Assembly: GCA_022818135.1 (NCBI GenBank)
Contig: JAFMSR010000014.1
Span: 41,155,487 to 41,219,486 of the forward strand
DNA: 64,000 bases
Direction: 5' to 3'
Origin: Saxidomus purpurata
Lineage: Eukaryota; Mollusca; Bivalvia; Venerida; Veneridae
Shown: in pieces, positions 33,612 through 44,400 of the stretch
How positions within the stretch are numbered: position 1 is the first letter of the stretch
Layout of the letters: each line of letters begins with the position of its first letter
Position numbers and translations under genes: made by a program
The notes under the pieces: generated by a model
What the model was told of the DNA's origin: nothing
Databases searched by the model: none
The model's input: only the letters and a program-made list of their open reading frames with translations

Positions 33612-33848
33612 ATGACGTCACAGGAAACAGGTGCTTTGACTGTGTCTCGCGTGAATAACTGTCTACGACAAAGTCTGCGACATTGCAGCGACATGGGTCC
33701 TGCGACACCTTTCATAAAACGGTCGTACGACAATGTCGTTGAACAAGTGCTGCGACAAAGATTTGTCTTTGACTGCGACATGTTGATAAAACGATATCCT
33801 GAACTTACGCCAAAACGTTGGCGTAAACATGTTGATAAAACGGCCCCC
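33612..33848 (-). repeat. Terminal-repeat module with both filler words (faces left)
   Basis: On the minus strand it starts GGGGGCCGTTTTATCAACA, has TTACGCC/GGCGTAA words, then a second TCGTTTTATCAACA followed by TGTCGCAG/ACGAC words, then CCGTTTTATGAAA, more GTCGCAG words, and GACACAGTCAAAGCACC ending at TGACGTCA (33613-33620). Its outermost and innermost blocks match the module at 8558 in inverted orientation. Confidence 0.65.
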
Positions 33849-34802
33849 TGATGAGTACTTGACTGTAAGGTACACTATGTCGTAATCAGCAAACATTCTT
33901 TCTCCTCATTTATATACGGAAAGAAAATAGACAGGGCCAAATATCCAGCGTTGTAGGAATCCCGAGAGGACAGGAAATGTGTCTGAACTGCAGTTGTCAA
34001 CTACTACTCCTTTGATCGGCCCCTTAAGAATGACCTTATCCACAATATGATGCTACAGGATGGACTCCCAGCTCGTTCAGTTTATAAATCTGTGTGTACA
34101 AAATAGCCAGGAATTAGATTCGTATCCAACTGTGGGTTTCATATTATTTATACTAAACAAAGCCTAATCCGCGTATGATGCGGATAAATAATCTGAAGAG
34201 GCGCGTGTATAAAACAAACAAAAGACAGTTTTAAGTATGTGATATTTAATATAATAAAAAGAAAATGCGACAAGATTACAAGAAATAAAACGTTTAAAAA
34301 TTGAGATGAAAGCAGTGTGATGGCTATAACTTTTATTAAGTGTGCTAGGGAATAGTGATGATATTCAGACATCCCATGTCTGTGCTTTATTTGGTGTCTT
34401 TAGCTAGATAATTATAAAGTCATTCATTTTTACAAATCTTATTTTTTCCAATCTTCCAAAAATAGAAATGTAACAGGGATCTATTTTATGTCTAAGAGTA
34501 ATATTTGAAATTCCCGATTTTGAATTTCGATTTTCACGTATTTCACAAATTAAGCATTTTTATAATTTTCTTCCTTACTTCCATTAAAAAAGAAGTACGT
34601 TTATACAAAAATTCATAGATACTTCTTTTCAAGACAAGGAAAGTAACAATTAATTAGTGATACTCGTTAGAAAAAACAACAGATACTTTAGTTGAAAACT
34701 TAATTTTTCTTATCATTAAAAATACATTTCGCAGATTGATCTGCATCTTTAATGTATTCAAGATAATTTTTTTGTTTCCTCCTATTGTACCTGACATGAC
34801 AT
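33849..34802. other. No recognisable gene
   Basis: AT-rich. Nothing supported beyond short non-coding frames. Confidence 0.4.
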
Positions 34803-35054
34803 ATGAAAACAATATTTACAGAATATATGTCCTTTCTAAAATATTATGTACCTGTACATGTATTTGTTATAAATGTCTTTAATTCAACAGATACAATTGA
34901 TTGTTACAAGAAATCTGTTTATGGCGATGGGAATATTGTCAAACACTACTTCACAAATGACGGGATTCACTTAAACATGTTTGGCTCTAAAACGTTAGTT
35001 GGATCTATAAACAGTCACATACATATTGTCAAACAGAAGAAATCTGCTAAATAA
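34803..35054 (+). pseudogene. Fragment resembling the C-terminal part of an SGNH hydrolase domain
   Basis: The frame ends in HYFTNDGIHLNMFGSKTLVG followed by SINSHI, which matches the last SGNH block (D-x-x-H) as found in hydrolase domains attached to some invertebrate mobile elements. The upstream part (VFVINVFNSTD) fits the strand before it. The catalytic Ser block is not found upstream, so this is a fragment. It differs from the SGNH copy at 5954-6353 and is not a simple duplicate. Confidence 0.45.
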
Positions 35055-35248
35055 TAATATGCGTAACTAGACAACATTTTGCTTCCTGCCAAATTGCATT
35101 TAAGTCTAGTAGACATTGCAGGCGATGAACTGCAGACAAGGTTTTCTATTAACAGAACCGTCCCTTTGACCTTTATCTTTGATGTAGTGACCCCAAGTGA
35201 TAAATATGCATAACTCGATTTCATACTGCTACTTCCTGTCAGGTTTTA

Positions 35249-35644
35249 TTGAATTCCAGCGAGAATCGGACAAACGAACACACGGCAAGAGGAAATACAA
35301 TGTCTTTCCTTCTCGTGGGCAGACATAATTTCAACGTGCATGTCTATTTTTCGTGTTGCAGTTACTTAAAAAGGACTTCAGCATTAAACAAGTATTATCC
35401 GTTTATGGTACTACAACAAAAGAAATGTGCATATATATTACAAGTTATTGATACATTGACAAAGGTCGTATTGAGAAAGAACGAAGAATTATCTTTGCAA
35501 ACAAGCGTCAAAAACTTACAGGATATATTGCTCACATGTACCACTATCCTACAATTTCTTTTAAATTTCATTCATTCATTTAATTACGAAATCAGATATA
35601 TTTGTTATATAGGTGACTTGTTTAAATTAATTCACTTTTATTAA
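35249..35644 (+). CDS. Open frame of unknown nature (131 codons)
   Basis: The frame is relatively long for such AT-rich DNA and starts with MNSSENRTNEHTARGNTMSF. It has a mixed hydrophobic C-terminal half (ILLTCTTILQFLLNFIHSFN). No domain is recognised. The sequence before it (GACCTTTATCTTTGATG, TAACTCGATTTCATACTGC) looks like mollusc repeat core, so the frame may be chance. Confidence 0.2.
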   Translation: MNSSENRTNEHTARGNTMSFLLVGRHNFNVHVYFSCCSYLKRTSALNKYYPFMVLQQKKCAYILQVIDTLTKVVLRKNEELSLQTSVKNLQDILLTCTTILQFLLNFIHSFNYEIRYICYIGDLFKLIHFY

Positions 35645-35729
35645 AATTCTGCGTATTGTCTTTATGGATATCATATCTACACCTTTTATAATCTAGAAAA
35701 ATATTCAAAAGAAGAGGACCATGATGACT

Positions 35730-36760
35730 CTACTTTGCTCACCTGAGTACCAGTGCACTAACCTAAGGAAGTCAGTGATTGCTAGGTGAGGTCACTATTG
35801 GCTAAGGAAGTCACTTGTCCCAAGGGGAAGTCACGAGTTGCGAAGGGAAATCAGTGGTTGCTAAGAAAGTCACCGGTTGCTAAGGAAGTCAGTGGTTGCT
35901 TGGTTAGTCAGTGGTTGTTAAGGGAACTCATTGGAAGCTAGGTTTCTCCTATAACTCTATATAAAGACAAGCGCATAATTTGAACAAACTAGATAGAAGA
36001 CCACTAGACAACATTACACACCAACTATCTAAGCTCTAATCCTTGTGGTTTTGGAGAAGATTTTTAATGCATTTCATATACCAAGTGAACCCCCGGACAA
36101 GGAAAATTATAACCCTGGGGGCGTGATTTGAACACACTTTAAAGAGGTCTACTAGACAAAGTTACTCATTAAATATTTAGGCTCTAGACCTTGTGGTCTT
36201 GGAGCAGATTTTTAAAGGTTTTCCTATATATGTCTATGTAAAACAATTGACCCCTTTGGCGGGGCCAATATTGACCCCAGGGGTATGATTTGAACAAACT
36301 TTAAAGAGGTCCACTAGACACTGTTACACACTGAATATCTAACCTCTAGACCTTGTGGTTTCGGAGAAGATAAAACCTATGTAAAATCAAGTGACCCCTG
36401 GGCGGGTCAACTGTAACCCAGGGGCCATGATTTGAACAATATTGGTAGAGCTCTACTAGGCAATGAATCATACCAAATATCTTAGCTTTAGACCTTGTGG
36501 TTTTAGAGAAGAAGATTTTTAAAGATTTTTTACCTATTTGTTGCCAAAGCAACCAGAGATCTGCACGGAATGTAATTCTTTGAACAATTTTCATGAGCTT
36601 CATGCAAGAAACATCCCTGCCAAGTTTCACTAACACTTGCCAAGTGGTTTCAGAGGAGATGTCGTGTCAAGTGAAAAATTACGGACGGACGCACGGACGA
36701 CGGGTAATCACCTATCATAAAAGTTCATCCTGGCACAAAGTGCCATGTGAGCTAGAAACG
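35730..36760. mobile_element. Non-autonomous element with ~160 bp tandem core
   Basis: It begins near TTTGCTCACCTGAGTACC and ends near GCCATGTGAGCTAGAAA, imperfect inverted ends of the GCTCAC type. First comes a short-period array of AAGTCA(G/C)(T/C)GGTTGCTAAGG words (about 35765-35930). It is followed by about four copies of a ~160 bp unit with GACCTTGTGGTTTTGGAGAA, GTGACCCC and TGATTTGAACAAAC. A GGACGGACGCACGGACGACG segment lies near the right end. Related material lies at 41260-41520 and 45297-46395. Confidence 0.6.
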
Positions 36761-37639
36761 AAAGAAAACTAAACCGTTAATGTAACTTTTAGTGAGATTC
36801 CCGTTAGATATCTCGTGCTCAACTTTATAAAGAAAATGTTACAAAATGCCCTACAAAGCAATCTAATCCAAATAGTAACACAGTATTGATAATCATTGAG
36901 AATGGTCTTGAAGTGAGAACATGGAGGGTTTTTTTATCAAATATGTATTTAATCTTTATGGTTTCAGAGAAATGATTTTCAAAATTTGTATGTTGACTTT
37001 TAGGAGAATGAGTTACACCCAATTGCAGTCATAAATTCTTTGACAAAATCAGGAATCAAGTCGTAGAAATGTTGTTTTTTTTAATTCTTGTGTATGATGT
37101 TATATAAAAAATATGAACTTTGGATTTTTGAATATGGATTTTGTGCGTGAATTACCTGAACTTACTGGCCTAGAACCTATATATACTTTATTTATGTACA
37201 ATGGTTACAGCTCGGGATATAATTTGCTTCGGAAGCAGACATCAATTAATTGTTTTCGTTAGGCGTCACTTTGACACTGCACTGAGAAAATGTTTTTTAC
37301 ACGTTAGAGCAGGGAAAATAACGCATGGGTCCTGTCTGTTGTATAGTCTTTATCGATATCCGCTCTAAGTTACATATAACAATATTTTAACGTGTTCTGA
37401 TTAAATATACAAGATCCTACACTCGCTCCTGGTTAACTGTTACTATATATAAGACTCATACACGTACAAAAGAATTATTGGTTTTATGAAACCCACAACC
37501 AATGTAAATATTCAATTAATATGAGGTTAAATGAGAGTAATTCTCGACTAAAATATTGAAACTCAATACTAAACTAATCTGTTTAATTATATTCAGTGTT
37601 TAAATATAGTATGTCTGTCTCGTATTAGTTTTATACCAG
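36761..37639. other. No recognisable gene
   Basis: AT-rich. Nothing supported. Confidence 0.4.
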
Positions 37640-37894
37640 TTTTGGGTCGATTACGAAGAAAGCTCAGTAGCTTATTGAATCGCTCTCAAACACTCAGATG
37701 TCATCACCCTTGCGACGAGAGAGAATTAATTATCTTTGTAACGCTGCTACCCATTCACAGCTTTGGTCGACTGATGCACGTGTGGCAACAGTGTCTTGAT
37801 CCACTGAAACGCCTTGTGCTCTGGTTGGGTTTCGAACCCGGGACCTCCCGTTTCGGAGGCGGCGAACGTCCTAACCACTGAGTTACCGAGCCCC
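37640..37894 (-). mobile_element. tRNA-derived SINE, well preserved
   Basis: On the minus strand the head (37894-37820) reads GGGCTCGGTAACTCAGTGG then TTAGGACG (A box) and GGGTTCGAAACCC (perfect B box). The body follows with CAAGACACTGTTGCC and CGACCAAAGCTGTGAATGG, ending in TAAGCTACTGAGCTTTCTTC. It shares its tail with the SINE at 30045-30248, so both belong to one family or use the same tail. Confidence 0.75.
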
Positions 37895-38433
37895 GGACAC
37901 ATAAACATACTAGTGCATTAGTTTGGACGAGGAAAGTTTCTTAATATAACGTTTTCAAGATAGTTCGGAGAAATCATACCTTATCAATTATTGTCTTTGG
38001 ACATGAATTTGAAAATTTAATACCGGTAATATTAAAGTGTGACTTGATTTTAGTTCTGAATAACTTCTAGCTGTTGGAATGCTGAATAAATATTTTTCAT
38101 ACATGTATATGCATTGTTTTAAAATCAACTTTTATAAGATATATTTCATGTCCCATTAACATAGAATTAGCACTCTTTGCAATAAAAGGCACATACAGCA
38201 AATATGTAGTAATTCCATCTTCAATAGCTGTTAGAAAACATAACTGTTTACATTACTAATAATACATACATATCATTGTCTGAACAGATTGACAGACAGA
38301 TAAAATTAAATCAATATATCTCCACATTAATTCGTGGTGGGAGACATAATTCTTTGACAATCGACTCTGAATTACTCTTACATAGGCAGAGTAAGCCAAA
38401 TCAAAATAGATTTGAGAAACATAATTCAACATG

Positions 38434-41400
38434 TCACAGAAAATAATCTGTGGTGAATGTTATCATAAAGAGCGGGTATGCTTGTGTATCATTGAAAATA
38501 ACGTATTCCATCGGGTCAGGTAGGTTGTCAACGGCACAATCATACAGTAATGTAGGATATTTTGGGTTCACTGGAGGAAGATATTTCATTCCCTTCTTTC
38601 CTTGACAGCACTGACCTGCAATAGTAAACAACAGTGACATGATGACCAGATATCAGTCACTGGATAAGGTGTAGCGACGTGTATAATTATTCGCTTTTAC
38701 AGCAAAGATTGCAATATAGACTATAGTCATTTATTTTCCTCCAATTCTAGTATAAAATGTGCTGTTTTGTCAATTTTGGCGGTGTTTTAAAGTGACCTTA
38801 TGCGCATCTTACTGCACATAGTGTATTTTCGTTGTTGTTGTTAGTAGAGATTTTGGCATTGGAAGGGAAGCAACTCCTGCATGCAGTTGTTTTTTTTTTC
38901 TAAAAAGACTCTCCCAGTCAAAATAAGAAAATCAATATTTAGAAAGTTATTATTTCGTACTGGTAGCGGAAAGAGTTTGGTGTATGGGTTAAAAGCTATT
39001 ATGTCCTCTACCCTTTTGTACACACCCATTTCAGCTGGATTTTTACTTGAAAAAATGCGCATAATTCCACTCCAACAGGAGGAAAGTTACGCGCTGTTAT
39101 AACCCGTTTTCATTTATGCGCATTACAGAGCCATTGTGAACGATGGACCTGACCTGAAGTATTTTCATGAAGCATGGCGTTAACAGTACCGGGCTTAAAA
39201 CGCTAGTGATGTCATAAGTATGAAACTATTATTGTTGCATATCGGAAAGGCGTTTCCACTAATTTCACCCTTGCCGGAAAGGTCGGTCTGGCATCCCTCA
39301 TTTGCCAGAGGACTGTCGTGAATTACTCGTTACGTAACGTTATAAACATTGTGACGCCACTTTTACAAACACAACGTCTGAATATTGTATATTTTATGTA
39401 ATAATGCAGCATTATATCATGAGACATTTAGTTCAGATGGAAACGGTCTGCCATACTGACACTCTTGATTTAGCCGCCATTTTTAAACTTTTAATCGGCT
39501 GAGTGATTTTAAACGCTACAACTCATATCAATGTGCCATTTTACACATTCTATTATAGCTAGTACTTATGTTGTCATTTTGTACAAAATCAAAGATGAAT
39601 GACAAGTCTTAAATCATTAAGGACAGTTTTACGAAAAACTTTCCTCACTGGCCTTAGCAACAGCTGATGACGGACTACTTTTATGACCTAGTTTGTCGGT
39701 CATGAAGTACATGTAAACAATTAAACTGTGATTAAAATGCTGACACATTAAAAATACAAACATTATTTTTCTTTTGTATAATTATGTAATTTTCAACATC
39801 AACAAATGTCATTTTCAAAATACATAAATACTGGTAGATCTTATCATGAATTTTTCTCAATTAAGAAAATGCTGTATTAAATTGTCAAAATTGATTGTTT
39901 AACTGTTTTTAATCTTTCTCTCTCTGCCAAAATATACAGTAAATTTCATCTGAATTTAACTAGAATGAAATAGAACTGCGGAGAAAATTGAATGTTTGTG
40001 CACTTTAACCATGATGTTGCAAATTTGTGTAAATTTATTCAATTCTTGAAAAACTGCTAATATTTAAGAAAAATGCATGCATGATCTTCTGATAAACCAT
40101 TGCATGTTGTTGCATTTAAAGGGTTTATCCCAAGCATGATGTTTTTATTATATAGACCCTGACCAAATGGTTAAATATCCAAGTATGTGATTGAAATTGA
40201 ATGTTTGTGCACTTTAACACCCATGATGTTGCAAGCTTGTATAAATATATTTAATTCTTGAAAAACTGCTAATATTTAAAAACAAAAGCATGCTTGATCT
40301 GCTGATAAACCATTGTTATTGAATTCACACAGTAAGCTAATATTCTCTATAAATCTGGCATACCTGTCTGTGCCATACGTCTCTCGCAAACTACTTTTGA
40401 CGTAACGTTATAAACATTTTGACGTCACTTTCCCAAGCACAGCATCTGAATATTGTTTGATTTATTTGAGGATGCATCATTTCGACAAGTTTGCATTCCG
40501 AAATCTACTTTAAAGTGCAACAAAGTATATAAGAAAAGGTTTCCATCATGAGACAGTTGGTTCAGATGGAAATATAAGTAACCTCCGGTAACTATTTTGC
40601 TGGAACTCGACAGAGCCTCGTTTCCGTCAAAACAGTTACCCTCGGTGACGGATATTTTGATCTCAACCGCGTGCTCATAACAGAAACTATTAAAAATGAA
40701 TAGTTGAAGCATTAAGAATACCCAATATGTTTTTGCGTTGTCTATCGACATGGAACATCATTCAGCTTTGCGTAGTAAATAATTTAAATATTTATTTCCA
40801 AGTAAACGTGTTAGAATGGAAATGGATTTTACTTTTGAGACATATACCGGTTAGTATATTACTAATTGTCGTTTAGATTCTTCTTAATTTATCACTCAGA
40901 CATTCGGCTTCGTGATTAGATTACTAAGCAGTGTTAACTTAGGAAATATACTTTACTTTTGAGTGATATACCGATTTTACAGATTTTCCCACGATATATT
41001 GCAGAATGTTGGTCTCATTAGCCTTATTTTGGCAGATATCTTGTGGCTATAGTTTGATCGTAATTGTTTAATAATGTGTGTTTCAGATCGTAAACAAGCG
41101 CAATAAGGACTTGTTTTAATACAGCCTGGCCCCGTTCCTGGTCCATATTGTCAAAATATCTCACTAAAGTTCTAAACCTAGCTAATTTCTGCTCTGATTA
41201 GGCCATTCATAAAGCTTGGCAAAGATCTTGTGACAATTCACGTTACTTCAACGTTTTATTAGCTATATGGACCGCTCAACGTCCGTCGTCCGTCGTCCGT
41301 CCATCATTCCTTCAAACGATTTCTCCTCTGACACCAGTAACCCAATGTTGCTGAAACTTTGCAGGGATGTTCCTTGTGCGAAGCTCTATCAAAGCTGTTC

Positions 41401-44400
41401 AAAGAACTCCCTTCCATTTAGAGCTCTGGTTGCTATGGCAAAGCATAAGAAAAACTATCAAAATCTTATCAAAAAGATGGTTTTGAACTTGGATTGCTGA
41501 AGATGTTTTCAAGAGCCTTTGCATTACTTATCAACAAAACGTGTGTCCAAACAAGTAAATAATGTCAGTTTTCTATCATCCAAACTACTTCTAGATTTAA
41601 GCTTGTAATTATCGTTTTTCAATGTCTGTCTGTTAATGATTTGCTTACATAACACACGACTTTAACTATTTATAACGTAGTAGATCTTGCCTTAGATATA
41701 ATTCATTATAATCAAGTATTTCACTACTGTCCCCTGCTTAATACATATTTCAGTTTTTTAAATTCAGCTTCTTGCTCACTGTATGTTGCTCACTAGTGTT
41801 TTATTTGCCAGACTGCGGAATAGTTTGGTATGTTGGCAAGAAGCTTGATACTTAATTTATCATAGTAATAAAACTCATGATTTCTGATAACTCTTTAAGA
41901 AGGTGTATGTGTTTCATGTTATCTGTTGTCGGTATTACGTTCCTAGACTAAGTGCATTTGATGAATTGATTTGTCAATCTCATATCAACACTAATTCTTA
42001 TTTCATTTTCGTTTTAGCTTTTTGACTCTGGCGCAACGACAACCGACCAGACCCAGTCTGACCCATGTTCTTATTCAATGATATCTAATTCCTCACGACG
42101 TCTTAGTCATCTACCTGTTGCCTGAGGTGAAAGTGTATGTTGCGTTGTGTAAGAGGTTGGGCAATGAGTCAATATGTAGGTCTCTTTCAGATGCGTTCAT
42201 TTTACTTATGCCTGTGACATACTGCAAAGTTCATATAATTTTTTTAATTACAGTGTTTATTTCAAATATGACTTGTAAATCGACTGTTACCTTTAGCTGC
42301 GAATATGTGTTCGATTTGTTCTTAGTTTCTATAGTTGCCTGATATTGACGTAGTAGTTTAACTGAAATGGCCAAATAGCTGTAAACATTTTAATCAACTT
42401 TGCTTACTTTGATTACATGTTTTTTTTTGTGAGTATCGATCAAAATGTTCACTTAATGATCACTTTGTCATCACTTATTTCAACGTGATAATTTAGCTTT
42501 GTGATTGAACTAACTTGAGCTCACATGGTAATTCATATTTAGTCCAGTTTAAAGATGAAAAATAGTATTTTCGTACTCATTTCGTTCTTGCATAGTCATC
42601 GCCAGTCAAATATACATCATACGACCTAGCGAGCATAACGTTAACTCGTGTTTCTTCCTTAACATTCATCTCCATCAACATATTTTCAAGTCTAATAAAG
42701 CGCTTCCAGGGCCAGTTCGTGAATGTTAATATTTTGTCCTTGTGGCTGTTTTAGATGATCAGATTATGAGTCCACTTATATGCTATCGTTGTCGCCATTT
42801 GATGTGACAATTACTTAGCATATAAGATACTTTTTTATAATTATATTTATTTTGAATACATAAATATTTACTAAAAACACATTCATTAGCTTGCATTATA
42901 CGCAAAACTACATGTATTATAAATAAACAATTTTTTACCTGTAAGAGTTTTTACAAGAAACACTTGTCCCTCACTGTCATTACCGGTAGCACCAGAAAGG
43001 AATCCTCGTGCAGAATACGAAGCATTTGCAGCAAAATAAGCGCCATCCCCATGCCGTGGCTGATCTGGAATTTAAACAACTAATATTCAGCTTAATATAT
43101 ACCGCTACAAAAGAACTACGAATCTTAGTATGTCTTTATTTACATCAATCTTCATGAGGCAATTCGAAGATTGATGTAAGGGCATAAAGTATTACCCTTG
43201 TCCGTCTGTGCATCCTTCCGTCCGTGCAAACTTTTAGTTCGCCATCTATAACTTTTGAAAAGTTGCACGGATTTGATTAAGATTTTCAGTATAGGTTTTT
43301 GATAATAAAATACAGGCCAGGTTCGATTTTAGTTACAATAAACAATTTGGTAAAGGAGTTACGGCCCCTTTTCGACATAAAGTCAGCAAAATAGTGGTTT
43401 CCGATCAATAACAATTAAAAAGATTCATGGATTAAATTAAGATTTTACATGTAGATTTAGAAACATAAAATACAGCTCAAATTAAACTCAATCGTTCTTA
43501 CAGAAATAATGACCCCTTTTTAAACTAAATGCCTATAAATTAATGGTTTCCGTTCATTATCTCCTGAAAGGTTGTAATGGGTGGATTTCAATTATATTTT
43601 CCTCCAATGTACATATGTCACTTTTTGTAATTTTACAATTTTTGGAAGATTTATAAGGGTGTTTTAACCCCTTTCCAACTTAATTTGCTTTAATTATGGT
43701 TTTCCTGTTGCAGATCTGTTCATACTGTGCATGATGGACATTTATTTATATCAACAGCTTGAAAATTCATATTATCAGTCAGCTAATAATTATTTTCCTT
43801 GTAGGGATTAAATAGAATTTTATATACGCACAGCAGAGATAACAACGTGCAAGAGCTTGTATGCTAAAGATAAATACTTGCGATTGACAAACTCCTATAA
43901 TAATCAAACCACACACTTCCGTATCTAAAATCTACGGAAACGTTTGAGCCTATATATAAATTTCACCTTATTTAACGTTCTATCTAAGAACGAAGATACC
44001 AATTTCTGATTTACAGTTGTTCTTTTGTATTTAAGTTAAGAAATAAGTTTTGACCAGTACTTCATATCCTTTTTACCAATTTATTGTATAAGATCTTCAT
44101 ACAGAAAATTTATGATTTATTTGTGCTGATATGCATATACACTTAAAGGTGGAGAAAGTTAAAAGTGTTGAAGATAAATTAATCTTTGTTTTTCTATCAC
44201 TTTTATTTTTGCAGGATATATTCAACTCATTAGTTTAATACAACATGTCATATATTTTTCTTAAGTTTATTCCCAGTTAATTTAATAGCTTATTTCATAT
44301 CAAAGCGCTGTGAGCGCTGAAGGCCTGGGGGCTATAGGTTAACTCCCCGAAAAACAACTTTTCACCTACGTGTTCTGCGTTGAATCTTACCTAAAGCGCG

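Noticed and set aside
17994..33848. 15.8 kb unit with inverted ends, considered as a Polinton/Maverick
   Set aside because: No Polinton genes (DNA polymerase B, retroviral-type integrase, ATPase, protease, capsid) are present, and the ends do not begin with the usual AGT.
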